From Cryptomeria japonica (lineage: Eukaryota > Streptophyta > Pinopsida > Cupressales > Cupressaceae), in assembly GCF_030272615.1 (NCBI RefSeq), contig NC_081406.1:115971783-116035782 (forward strand): a DNA stretch of 64,000 bases, given 5' to 3'. The notes beneath the pieces were generated by a model. That model saw only the letters and a list, made by a program, of their open reading frames with translations. It made no database searches and was not told the origin of the DNA. The position numbers and the translations under genes are program-made. Positions 22,501 through 33,874 of this stretch are shown here, in pieces (the stretch's first letter is position 1; each line of letters opens with the position of its first letter).

Positions 22501-23739
22501 TGTAGTGTCCTAAAATTGCGACACTTGCAATTTCGACTGCATTTCGGTCTTCACGATGGCGACGCAACACGCAACCTGAATGGAGACCCCAAAACCTGAT
22601 TACGACACTAAAAACTGCATTTTTCAAGCACCCTGGCCTGAACATCCTTGCACCCTGCTGTCCCGGGAGGTGGGACCAGAGCGCCCAGTGCCCTGGTCCT
22701 TCAGGACCAGGCCGCACAGTGCCCTGGTCCCTGGGCCTATTTTGGGCCCGGTCTCCTATGGGGTCTCGGGTCTTTTTGTTTGCAAATTGGAAATTAACTT
22801 TCCTAGTCGGCCTAAGGTCGGGAAAATCAGTCTTTTAACCCTAATTGGCAAGTATATAAATGACATTTTCCTCTCTCATTTAGGGATACATACATGATGG
22901 AAAAAGCGTGGAAACTATACTCAAGCATTCAAGCATTCAAGCATTCAAGCATTCATTCCAAGTCTCCATTCAAGGCTAAGTGTTGCATTCAAGACAAGGA
23001 TTCAACCATTGAAGAGGAGATCACTTACTACATGCTACATACAACATACTACATACAACAAACAACAACATCTATACCTTCGCACATAAGGATACAAACA
23101 TCCTTACAACAAGGTATTAGTACTTGTTTTACATTATAGTCATTTACATTTACAGCATTTCTCATTTCTTGGTTAATTCCAAAACCAGGGTTTGACCTAA
23201 AGGCAAACCCCTAATCCCTAACCCCCCAATCGTCTTCGCTTTTCTATGTGTAGGTTGCAGGTATGCAGTTGAAATTGAAGATCTGGAATCCTTGTGCAGA
23301 GACGAACAGATCCCCCTTCATTTCGCGGATTTTTCGGAGGACCGTGGCATCGGGTGCCATCGTCCCAACAACTTTTGCTCAAATTTGCAGGACAGCGTCG
23401 TATCGACATTTTACTGCTAATTCCAAGTCCGTAGCTTCATCCTATATCCCTACCTCAGTTTATAAGCGAATCTTTGTCACTTTCTATGCATTCCTAGCTT
23501 AATTCTTATATCAACATTCTTTACAAAAGAGGGTAGCCTTGTTGTCTTAACCCTTGAAACTCATTTAGCATCCAATCTTGCATTGCGTGGGATTGGATCT
23601 TGTGGGTTTCAACCCCTCTTTTGAATGTAAAGTCTCTCCCTTAAGTGAAAACCATCAACCCTAGCGACCTCCCTTCTCTCTCCTTGGAGTTGGAAGAGGG
23701 GAGAGCAACTAGGGTTCGATTGTGATTTTCCGCTTTACA
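22501..23739 (+). repeat. Copy A 3' LTR (1239 bp)
   Basis: Starts tgtagtgtcctaaaattgcg and ends gctttaca before the TSD. It differs from the 5' LTR by few substitutions but has an extra 32-bp unit near 22700-22731 and two more bases at the TATA box (tatataaa at 22853-22860). The near-identity of the two LTRs indicates a comparatively recent insertion. Confidence 0.95.
22853..22860 (+). promoter_or_regulatory. Putative TATA box of the gag-only LTR family
   Basis: tatataaa within ggcaagtatataaatgac, at the same place in both copy B LTRs (35403-35410 and 41933-41940). It is followed by a pyrimidine-rich cctctc stretch suited to transcription start. The copy A 5' LTR has a two-base shorter aatataaac here. 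Confidence 0.65.
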
Positions 23740-24740
23740 CTCTTCTTTTGAAATCTCGGTGTCCTCTGTAATGATTATCTTTCTGTCTATCATCTCGGTA
23801 ATCTCTCTTTTCACTAGATTCTCTGTTAGGACAGTTTGAGGCCATATGTCCTATCTTATCACAATTGAAACATTTCAAAGGGATTTTTCCTTTATACTTA
23901 ACTTTGCCTCTTGGTAACCTTCTAGCTAATAGTGCTTCAAACTCTTCTTGTCTCCTGATTTCCTCATACAGCTTGTGTACTCTTTCCATATTTTTGCAAA
24001 ATCTCTCACTTGCTCCACTATGATCTCCTTCAGTATACTTACTCATTTTATCATTGTAATCATCAGATTCATCAAGATCAAAAGAACTGAAAGCAGATTC
24101 TACTTTATTTACCAATGACCCATTATTATCAAAATTACTTAACTCAAAAGCATGTAGCTTACCAATAGTGGCATCTAAAGAACCTGGCATATTGGGTACA
24201 AACCTCAATTCATTGATTGCAGAGACTCAGATTGCATAAGCTGGTAGAAGGGTCTTAACAACTTACTTGTTATATCCTTTTCTTCAATAGTTCCACCTGC
24301 TCCTTTGATTTGATTGACAATCTCTTTTAACCTTGTATTATACTGGGTTATGTTCTCACCTTCTTTCATCCTCATAGATTCAAGTTGTCCTCTTAGACTA
24401 TCCACTTTAGCTCTTTGAACATGTTCATCTCCACCATACACAGATATGAGCTTATCCCACATTGCCTTTGCATCATTGCAGCCTTCTAGATCATTAAACT
24501 CTGAGTCGATCAATGCAGATGTTATTTCAATCATTGCTTGGATATGTTCTTGTTTTTCCTTTATCTCTTCCATTGTCAATGGATAGGTGCTCGATGTAAT
24601 AAAATAATTCTCCAGATAATATACAACATATTCTCCAACTCCTGATAAGTGCAACTTCATCCTTTTCTGCCATGTAGAGAAACTTGACTTGTTCAGCTTC
24701 AGTGCATCCCTTTTATACATCTTTGGATCTTTGCCTCAAG
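23740..24740 (-). pseudogene. copia-2 gag (UBN2 type, one frameshift)
   Basis: The N-terminal part (24720-24205) has NKSSFSTWQKRMKLHLSG, AKAMWDKLISVYGGDEHVQ and NITQYNTRLKEIVNQIKGAGG, typical of copia UBN2 gag. A frame change near 24206 leads into 24208-23740, with LARRLPRGKVKYKGKIPLKC and an intact zinc knuckle CFNCDKIGHMASNC (C-x2-C-x4-H-x4-C). The frame is then cut by copy A, and the protease resumes at 15931. The element once used gag to package its RNA. Confidence 0.87.
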
Positions 24741-24770
24741 TACCTTTAAACTTTTTATTCAAAGTCCAAA

Positions 24771-24782
24771 GCTCTGATACCA
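24771..24782 (-). other. copia-2 primer-binding site (initiator tRNA-Met type)
   Basis: Minus-strand TGGTATCAGAGC, two bases after the LTR end (…ctatca|at). Confidence 0.92.
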
Positions 24783-24784
24783 AT

Positions 24785-26329
24785 TGATAGTTTTGATACT
24801 AAATGTTTAGTATAGATGCCAAGTTAATAAGATGAGAGCGGGGGGGGGTGAATCATACAATCTTAATCTTCCATAAAAACAACAAACTCAACCTCGGCAA
24901 CCTTATCAGAAAAACTGTAAAGCATGCAAACTCATAAATAGATAAGATCGCAAAGCATATAACACCTGATTTAACGTGGAAACCCAAATAGGGAAAAACC
25001 ATTGTGGGATTTTGGACCCACTAAGAAATATACTCTTCTAGAGTATGCTCGGTTAAAAGAAAATCCTGTTAAAGATTACAAAACACATTGCTAGATGTGA
25101 CCCGGTTAAGGGATTTCCCTCATATCTATTAGGATCTTCACTTTGTTAGAAGTGACCTTGTCAAAGGATTTCAAACACTCAATTAGAATGTCACCTTGCT
25201 AGAGGATTTACAAATAAGACTGTTAAGTCCACTTGGTTAAGAGATTTTCTGTCACTTTACAAAATAATAGTAATAAAAATCTATCTGCAACTTCACATCT
25301 AAAATGCTAAAGAAGATTCTTATTTGCTCAATACAATCTAGTCATAGGACTTATCTTATCCCTCTACTGGGCTCTATACTCTGTTTTCAAAATAGGTCTT
25401 CAAGCTTCAGTGCTCGGTAAATACTGTGTAGCAACCCCTGTGCTTACACTTGCCCGCATACATTGTTTATCAATAGTTCCTTATTTATAAACAGTTTGCC
25501 AACCGCTTAATCTCCTTGATCACATTTCCCATGATCAATTATAGCCATTAGATCTTCAAACTTGACTAGGTTCAATGTATCCTTCAATCTGAAAAATGTT
25601 TTACCCTGCCTTGGAACTTGCATACATTTCTTGGAACTTGTGCTAGGGTATTGCAGTTCAATCTGAGTTGTAGATCTTTTTGCCGATTTTCCTTTGCCAT
25701 AGATTTGTTAACAAACTTGATGCACAACATACCAATCATTTAATCAGTTCCAGCTCATCAGCTTCCTTCATTAAATAATGCTTTTATTCATTCAATGCAT
25801 TCTGTTATTACTCAGTTGCAACTCGATGAATACTAAACTTCACTCGGTAGACATTCTACCTTCATTAACCAATAGCGATAACCTTAGGGTTTACCGACTA
25901 GGCTCCTTAGGGTTTACCAACTAGGTTCTTTGCTTGGTGACATAGTATAGTATTAACCTTACAATCAATAACATATGTAAGATATCAAAAAAATCTAAAA
26001 CATCATGATCTCATCATTGTCTAACTCGGTAATAGTTGCCCATTGAATAACTTATTTCTCCCCTTATTCATCATATTATTTCTGTGTCTTTTACTGACTT
26101 CTTTATACTCATCAAAACATACTTCTTCAGATATGGCAACATCATACTGAATTAGATAATCAATTTCTTGACATCAATGACAAATTAATGATATTAAGAC
26201 AGTAAATATCCTTAATCAGTTATATCCATAATCATCAACAACCTTCTCAATATCCTTATTTAAATACCAACAATCTCTTAGTGTAATTGGAATGCCAACA
26301 ATCTCTTTTTGTCTGTTATAATGGCAACA
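24785..26329 (-). repeat. copia-2 5' LTR (1545 bp)
   Basis: Begins tgatagttttgatac and ends tggcaaca; it pairs with 10799-12338. Differences are scattered point changes and small indels (for example a longer G run near 24840), so the insertion is older than that of copy A, consistent with the nesting. Confidence 0.95.
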
Positions 26330-27845
26330 CTATCCACATCTGAAAAATATACATGTGTACACGAACATATACATATCAAGTTGTTTTAAAACATTTGAAC
26401 TAGGAACATTTTAAAAAATTAAAAAAAAACATTTTAAAAGAAAAATAGATCATGTACCAGTTATCTCCCAAAATAATCTATATGGAATGGGCTTGTATGT
26501 TCTCGATGATGAACCAAGATAATTAGGTTGCACAGAATACTTTTTACACCATTCGACAACATCATGTATATAATTTATATGATCTCCTATATAATTTATT
26601 TGATGCTTTCTTAGAGCACGTTTGATACAAGCTCCTGCACCATCATGTTCACTCTTTCCATGACCACTCTAAAATAAACTCCAAACATATGGTATTTTTT
26701 TATTTTGGTGATATCTACATAGTGCATAAAATGGCCTTGAAGATTTGAATTGTACCGCACATATCTCAGACCAAATGAAATGTTTAACTATTGTTATGCC
26801 TCTCTCTTTCAAATATTCAAAAAACATCTTAAAGCAATGTTGTACAAAAAGTGTGTCATGCTTCTTATTATCACTGATATAGAAGTGGTACTCTTTATTA
26901 ATGACACAGTTTTTAAATGTACTATCAACACCATCCAAATCCATTTGTGCATGTCGATAACACACATGTACGATAATAGTGATTTTCTTTGAAAAGTATT
27001 ACTCTGATTGAATCTCTTTTTGATGTTCAAAAGAGTAATTTTCTGCGAAGTCCACTACGGATAGAATAGTTCCAAGTGGGGAAGTGTCTCTTAATGTTTA
27101 AAATTATTGTTATTTCCACTTGGAAAAAAAACATGGCATATGTATGGTTTTATCAACCTACAAAAAATTTCCATAAATGTTCCAATAGGTATCTCCTCTT
27201 CTACATAATCTAACCTTGTAGATTCCTTTCCAAATTTTGTTTCAATTTTTTTGTACTTGTAATTCTTGCAATTTACCATCTTCATCATGTCAGTATCATC
27301 ATTTCTCAATGATAATTTAGCCAACTCCCACATGTTCCACAAATTCCTTTTATGAAATTTATTTGACCGGTTGCATCATCATTTGATTTATCACATAATG
27401 TATGGATGCTATCAATTGACATGTTTGTTTAGGAAGATCTTTTTCATAACCATCACTATCTTCTCTAATTTTTCAAAACACTTGATAGTACAAATAAAAT
27501 TTGATGTGATAACGACAACAACAAGTTTCGAAGACATTGTTTACCTTCACATAATATAACCTTAACCTTTCAAACATAGTTTGTCCAATCTATATATGAG
27601 GGTTTGTTTTAGTAAACAACACATACAATTCATGTTTTGTTGTGTATAACTAATGTTTTACATGGAGATCATAACGATCAGGGCCAATCCTTTACTTGAT
27701 AACATCTCTACTATTTGATGAAGGACGAGTATTATCATTCCAAAAACTTTCACCAAGTTCCTAACAACATTTTTAATTCTATGAGAATGAGGAGCTCTAC
27801 ACATAATTACCCAATTCCCTTCCGAGGTAGTATCATCCAAACTCC
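26330..27845 (-). pseudogene. 5' part of the broken gene: uncharacterised transposase-like family
   Basis: The minus strand carries recognisable but decayed coding blocks. They are KMVNCKNYKYKKIETKFGKE and EEIPIGTFMEIFCRLIKP (27342-27140), then LRDTSPLGTILSVVDFAENY, EHQKEIQSE, EYHFYISDNKKHDTLFVQHC, HFIWSEICAVQFKSSRPFY and SGHGKSEHDGAGACIKRALR (about 27090-26458). A donor ggtaca at 26458/26457, a 118-bp intron and an acceptor tttttcag lead to the first 10 bp of the next exon (26339-26330), where copia-2 inserted; the frame resumes at 10793. The order DFAENY … SDxxxHD … QFKSS … GHGKxxxDGxGxxxKR matches, from memory, a family of uncharacterised proteins I know mainly from animal genomes, possibly transposon-derived. 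In-frame stops include several at CAA/CAG-like sites. No function assigned. Confidence 0.6.
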
Positions 27846-27852
27846 TCCTTTT

Positions 27853-28150
27853 TGTTAGGAACCAAAGGCAACTAAGAGGTGGGGCTGAATCAGTTGTCTA
27901 ATAATTTCAAACCAAATATAACTTAACCAAACTTAATATCGGTAAACCAAACTAAATGTCGGTAAACAAATTAACAGTTAATAATAGTACTAGTGAAGCT
28001 TAATGCATCAAATAGAAAGAGAAACAATATCCACAACACATAACACAAAGATTTGTACGTCGAAACCCTGTAAGGGACCACGGTGGGAAACCTTACCCAT
28101 AATCAAATGATACTACTGCAGAGAGTATGTGTTTACAAATGGAGTAAACA
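27853..28150 (-). repeat. Fragment of a copia LTR
   Basis: tgttaggaaccaaaggcaac and the following tgaatcagttgtcta, aaccctgtaaggga and gatactactgc blocks align with the first 300 bases of the copia-1 LTR at 4693. The rest of the LTR is missing; the match fades into a local duplication of tttacaaatgg. Confidence 0.75.
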
Positions 28151-30972
28151 CATTCTCTATTTACAAATGGGGTGAAATTGCCTTTAGCTTTAATTTTCTC
28201 CATGTATAGCCTAAAAGCCTTTATCGCATCCTGCATGTTCAGCCCACAAATCCCCAACTGCCAATTGTGGTTCAGATTAACCACTTTGTTGTCATTAACT
28301 AAACTGCATTGGAGGTTCTGAAGTTCATAAATAGAAGTCTTGGCATTGGAAATCACAGACTTGAAGGTGAGTACCCGCCACATTATGGTCTTTTTCAATA
28401 TGAAGAGTTGGCATTCATCAGTTACCAACTTGATTGAATGCTTTGTTAGGAATCCGATGGCTTTGTACTCTTCTATTTTGGTGAGCATAGGCAAGACATT
28501 TTTCCATTTATGTTCCTCTTTCTCCCATGGCGAAATCTGGTTTTGAATTTCTGCAATGAGGATTTGCATCTCATCACATAACTTCCTAGAGCTTGTGATA
28601 TACTTTTCTCCATCTTTAATTACTCCTTCAATCCATCTCTCCACAGTTCTCTATAGCATGGGATATGGGAAGTAATCCGAAGCACCCGATTTTATCAATG
28701 AATTGAGCGAGAATGTTTATATGCCACTTTAGCTCTCTCTTCTCCCACCCATCTTTTTTCGACCTGGTGAGCAGTTTCTTAGCCGATACCTGGAAGAAAT
28801 GATTATCTAAATCCCTACTCATGTTCCCAAGCTCCACCTTGGTGATCTCAAAGTCCTCTGCACTGACTTCCTTATCTTCATCTTTGGTCTTGTAAGAGGC
28901 GATCTCGGAAACCCACTTTCCAGTTCCTTCATCATTATCTATTTGGGCAGTTGTTTTGAACTTCTTTTGCTTGGGGCCTTTCTCTATGTACTTAACTACC
29001 ATGTCCTGAATTGGGATAGTCACAGGGATGAAACTTCATTTTTTGCCTACTGAAGTGGTTAGCCACTTAGGAGTTGCACTCGGAATGGTTGTTCCTCCAA
29101 TCACCTTAGGGGGTGGCTTCATGGCTACGGTAACTGCATGGGAATCCATGGTGTTGACAATATCACTATCGAGATCTTCAACTTCAAATATTAGAGCATC
29201 AATAATTTTATCCTTTGCCTTTGTATCTTTGGTCTGATCCATTCTTTTCTGCACAACACTTCATGACCTTGTATGTCGAGGAGTAGAGAAGTCCAGAGCC
29301 GAATTGGGCTTGTTCCTAATGTGAGATGGCTTTTTATACTTACCTGCATGAACATACATAGAAGTGAGATTAGAAAAATGTGTTGGTGAATGCAGAGTAA
29401 CCTCACTATTTTTCGTGGAGTTAGACTTGATGCCAAATCTCACTGCTCTCTTCCTGCCAACCCATTTTGTGGTTCTCTCCAAAACCCTTTTTGTTTTTAG
29501 TTGTATGTCGTCCTCTTCTCCCACATCCTAGTTGATGGAGGATACTTTGGTTTCAGCTTAGTCTAAGTATCCGGATTCAAAAAGCTCTAGATAATCTTCT
29601 TCAAGCCCATTTATGTCAAGCTTCACCTGCAGTGAAATTACTTGCTCCAACACCATCCTCATGTTTGCCCTCTTGAACACCTCACGATCATCACTACAAT
29701 CTTCCCAGAAGTCCTCTAGATGTGGAATTGAGAGGTACGACATCAGACTAAGACTTCATGAGAAACCTTTATTGTCAAAGCCTTTTCTTTCATGATATAA
29801 TGGAAAATTGAAGTTTTTCAAGTCAGCTCCAATGCTTAAAGCATCTGACATTGAACTGCAAGATAAACTACCCAACTGAATAGAAAAATGATCCTCCCAT
29901 TTATCCCTGGGTTGAGCCTTCTTAATCACGGTAGTCAACTGCCTACAAACCTCTGCCAAAACAAAACAGTCTGAACAAAAATGAGGAAGCTTGAAAGTTT
30001 CTTCCTCAAAACTGCCTACTCTTATGTAGAAAAAGCGAGGGAATTGGATAAAGAAACTACCAAATCTCTTCACTAATTCCTGTGCATCCTCAGGCATCCT
30101 CTTGGTTTTCATGTTCTTTAGTTCATAAGATAAATCTCGTAGGAAGGCATTATGTACCCTCCTAAAGTCTTGCAAAGCATTATCCTTTTGTAACATAGGA
30201 TAAAAATCATACACAGAGACCTCTCCTTTAGTGAGCTGCCTAGGTATTCTCACTATCTCCGTAACACATGCCAAGCAATATATCAGATATGAGGACATGA
30301 AGAAATTCTGCTTGAATTGTTTGGCCATACTCAGCTACTCCCTTATGGAATCGACAATCAGCTCTACCCAATCGAGGTATTGCTTCCCTTCTAGTACCAG
30401 TTGTAAATAACAATAAATCCAGTCATTGAAACTATAGGCCTCTGCCGAGCCTATGACTTGGTGCAATAGTAACATGACATCATGAATGTGGGGAAGCATA
30501 TGGTTCTGGTTAGGATTATTGGGTAACCTGGAGCCACCCCTTTGGGGAACCTTCAACCAATATTTTGCTACATTATTCTGGTGCCCGATTCTATCTGCAT
30601 TGAACTCAATAATTGATTGGGTGGGAGAAAAGTTTAAGAACTGATAATCAGGTAGTTTGAAAACAGAGGAAATAACTTTTCGGTTAATGGCAAGGAGGGT
30701 TTCACCATTATCTCTTTTGATGGTCTCAGAAATTGGGTCATACCTAGCAAAACACTCCCCAACCAGTTCTGGGCAAGGGATAGCTGGGGGGCAGGCTGCT
30801 ACTTCTATGAGACCATTACTCAAAATTTCCACACCAAAGGAACCATCAATTCCCTTGAGCACCCTTTCCTTCAAAACTTCAAGATTTTCCCCTTTTAAGT
30901 TTGTATCACTGACAATGGGCTATGTACATGTAAGACTAAAAATGTTCCCGAAAAGGTGTAATGTGGATGTCA
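28093..30972 (-). pseudogene. Long unrecognised ORF, about 960 codons, broken
   Basis: From an ATG at 30972 one frame runs to about 28640 with about seven in-frame stops (for example near 30921, 30335, 29756, 29558, 29261 and 29036). It then shifts by one base near 28640 and continues to about 28093. The composition is protein-like throughout: an N-terminal globular part (VEILSNGLIEVAACPPA, FNDWIYCYLQLVLEGKQYLD, MAKQFKQNFFMSSYLIYCLA), an acidic middle, a K/R-rich linker (VLERTTKWVGRKRAVRFG) and a helical C-terminus (DGEKYITSSRKLCDEMQIL). I do not recognise a domain. The layout recalls plant mobile-domain-like transposon proteins, but no diagnostic motif supports that. Several stops sit where CAG or CAA would read through, as in the neighbouring elements, so this is probably an old transposon-associated gene. 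Confidence 0.5.
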
Positions 30973-31989
30973 TAATTCATAAATAACAAGCCTTATTTTC
31001 TTAGCAAATCTTATTATGGGAGAGGAAAAGAAGGTAAAAATCACTGGAGAGGACAGGAAACAAACTCACCTTCACAGTTGAGAGCAATCAGACGACTACC
31101 AGAAAGCAAACCTTTTATCGAAGAAAAGTAACTCCACAGTAATGAGGAATAAGTTTTCAGAGAATTAATGCCTTCATACCTTATAGCAAAAGCAGTGATA
31201 CATACTTATTAAGTGCATTAATTCCAATCGTCATTTTAAATGTGTTGAGCTTTTGGATTGGACATTGCATGCATGCATTGAATGCATGGTGGCATTTTTG
31301 GAGTAACCGCCAGTTCTCGAAATGATTACTTGCCTTGAAAACTCAAATAGATGATGTCACCTGAGATATGGTTCAATATTCATCATACTTGGCAATAAGT
31401 GTACCATCATGTCTTTTAGCTCATGGGACCCACCTGATTTGAACACGCATGAACAATCTGAACTGACTTCCCCAGAGTTCAAGTAGTTCAAGGCGTCCAC
31501 GACGCCAAGAAAATTCTCTTCTGAAAAGATTAACTCTATTAAGTGTTGTTGACCTTTTGAACTGTGTTGAACATGTTGAACACTCCCGAACCATTTGAAC
31601 TAGGTTCAAAGAGTTCACAACCTGGAGAAAGATGATATAACACATCACTGAACGCGACCATTAAAGAGAACCGCTGCAAAACACTTTGAGTGAATGTTAG
31701 TATAAAAACCTCCTAGACACGTAAGAACCTGTAGAACCTAAATGAACACTATGAACTTGCTTCAAAAAGGTTCAATGAGTTCACAGGGTTCACACCAACC
31801 ATTAAAACTTGGCCTTTCAGATTAAAACACAATCTACAAATGGACTAAGGATTGAACCGAGGAATTCCAAGAAAGATAAGGACTTCAAATAAAATTTTAT
31901 AGGGTGATTTACTCCTATTATGAAGGATGAATGACGAGGCAACACCCTGTTGTTCTCTAATGGTTAAAATAGTTTAAAATCCCTTAATC
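30973..31989. other. No recognisable gene
   Basis: The region 5' of the long minus-strand ORF. It is rich in short gaac/gttc words (for example near 31430-31620 and 31750-31800), many of them in inverted pairs, but shows no coding signal. Part of it may belong to the upstream part of the copia-3 LTR, whose start I could not place. Confidence 0.5.
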
Positions 31990-32471
31990 GGGTAGATCCT
32001 AATAGGTCTTATTTGTAAATCCCTTCATCGAGTGGCTCGTTAGCTTGAGTTTAAAATCCTTTAAAAAGGTTACTCCTAACAGGTCTAAGGTGAAATCCCT
32101 TCACCAAATTACTCCTAACAAGGTCTTCTGTTAACCAAGCATATTGTAAGCTCCTAACCAGGCTATGCCTTTAACCAGATGCATTCCAAAAGAGTGCAAA
32201 TATTTTATGGGTGTTGATTCCCATTGTGGTTTTTCCCATTTGGGTTTCCACATGAAAAATCTTTATGTTCATATGGTTGTTGTATTTTTTATTTGATCAT
32301 TTGATATCTTTACTATGTTTTCATAATGATTAAGACTTGAGTGAATGGTTTGGTAAATCTGCTAATCGAAATGTTCGAGTAGTTACTGGTACTTTTTTTT
32401 TAAGTATTGCAGAATTGTTTAACTGTTGATTCACTGCCCCCTCTCAGTAGTTACCAAATCTTCATAATAAC
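31990..32471 (+). repeat. copia-3 5' LTR (end portion; start not determined)
   Basis: The words aaatcccttaatcgggt, gttaaccaagcata, gtggtttttccca and tttgggtttccac align with the reverse complement of the copia-2 LTR. It ends …cataataaca at 32471, followed by caattagaatcatagcac-like sequence, a degraded tggtatcagagc PBS. Where the LTR begins is unclear. Confidence 0.6.
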
Positions 32472-32536
32472 AATTAGAATCATAGCACTAGGTCCTATTT
32501 GTGAAGAAGCTTCACCAATTGAGGTAAAGATATGAG

Positions 32537-33874
32537 ATGATGAAGAAGGAGGGTCCTAAGTTCACAAAGGATAACTACAGAATCTGCAGTGACAAAATGA
32601 ATATCTACATTAAAGGTACAGGGTCACAATTTTGGGAGCATGTGGTTAATCATTACTCACCTCCTACAAGTACTCTGACTACAGATCAACTTAAGGAACA
32701 CCAAGAGAATATTCAAGCATTGGAAGCCATTGTATGTACACTTTCTGATTTTGAGTATATTGATGTTCATGGTTTAGAAACCGCTTATGAAGTTTGGGAA
32801 AAGTTGAAGTTGATTTATGATGGAGATGAGCATGTGCAAAAAGCTAAAGAATAAATCCTAAGAGGCAAGTTTGATGACATGAAGATTATGGAAGGTGAGA
32901 ACATCACCCAATACAAACAAAGGATAAAATAAGTAGTTGGAGGAATCAAAAGTGTTGGTAGAACCATAATAGAAGACACAGTGGTAAGTAAAATTATTAG
33001 AACCTTATTGCCCGCTTATGCTATTAGAGTATATGTTATCCAATAATTGAGGTCAGTCAGCAAATATAAAGTTACAGTTGATTCTTTGATAGGAAATATT
33101 ACTCCTTTTGAGTTGAATAGCTTTGACAATAGTTTATCTAAAGTAGAATCTGCTTTCAAAGTATCGATATCTAATGCACTGGTAAGAAAAGAAAAGAATG
33201 AATATAGGTCAAGTCATCATGGTAGTGGTAATAAAGAAATGGATGGTGAAAATAACCTGATGAAAATTGAGGCTTTATTGGCAAAGAAACTCCCTAGAGG
33301 CATTGGTAAGTACAAAGACAAGCTTCCTCTTAAGTGTTTCTCATGTAACAGAATAGGACATAATGTTGGCAATTGTCCTAACAGTGATCAAAAGGAAAAT
33401 TTCAGAAGGTTTAAGGGAAAAGGTAAGAAACAATGTTATGTTGTAGTTGATGAAGGAGTTATTGATGAGGAATTAGAGGACGAAGATAATGAGGAAATTA
33501 TTTTTGTAGCAATTAAGGAAGATCTCTTTGACAAGAAATCTTTAGTGTCTCATATTGACAACAGTGATGAGTGGGTCATTGATAGTGATAGCTCACATCA
33601 CATGATTGGTGACAAGAACAAGTTCATACCACTTGAAGAATTTGATGGTGGATTAGTGAGATTTGGCAACAATACACCATGCTTGGTAAAAGGTAAAGGT
33701 TCTAATTATTTAAATGGGAAAAGTAATGATGATGATGTTTATTGGGTTAAAGGATTTAAGCATAACTTGTTGAGTGTTGGTCAGCTAAATGATAAAGATT
33801 ATCATCTTGAGTTTAAGAGTGGAGTGTGCAGGATTTTAGGAAACAAAGGAGAACTGGTTGCTACCGGTAAATAG
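32537..33874 (+). pseudogene. copia-3 gag and protease (broken)
   Basis: The gag starts at ATG 32537 and has YEVWEKLKLIYDGDEHVQKA, then stops at 32852, near 32926 and near 33045. The zinc knuckle CFSCNRIGHNVGNC is intact (C-x2-C-x4-H-x4-C). The protease follows in the same frame: EWVIDSDSSHHMIGD has D-S-D where the active site should be D-S-G, followed by NLLSVGQL. The frame ends at TAG 33872-33874. An acidic linker (ELEDEDNEEI) separates gag and protease. Confidence 0.85.

Larger units (their letters stand above)
15937..23739 (+). mobile_element. Gag-only LTR element copy A (TR-GAG type), TSD ctctt
   Basis: LTRs at 15937-17141 and 22501-23739 start tgtag and end tttaca, flanked by a perfect TSD ctctt (15932-15936 and 23740-23744). 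Internal order on plus: PBS-like tggtgaacccgacgtg, a leader of about 1.2 kb, one long gag-protease-like-proline-rich frame, a non-coding 3' region, a PPT agtgggggctaaa and the 3' LTR. No RT, RNase H or integrase motif occurs in any frame between the LTRs. Its gag has the Retrotrans_gag pattern of Ty3/gypsy elements, so the helper is presumably a gypsy element not in this window. This fits the TR-GAG description (terminal-repeat retrotransposons with GAG domain). Confidence 0.93.
10799..26329 (-). mobile_element. Complete Ty1/copia element (copia-2), TSD ctatc, with nested gag-only element
   Basis: Both LTRs (10799-12338 and 24785-26329) are complete and flanked by a perfect TSD ctatc (10794-10798 and 26330-26334). 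Read on minus: 5' LTR, PBS at 24782-24771, gag, [nested element 15937-23739], protease, integrase, RT-RNase H, PPT, 3' LTR. The host portion excluding the nested element is about 7.7 kb. RT-RNase H is uninterrupted, whereas gag, protease and integrase carry a few lesions. It is the least damaged copia element in the window. It sits in an exon of an older broken gene. Confidence 0.95.
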
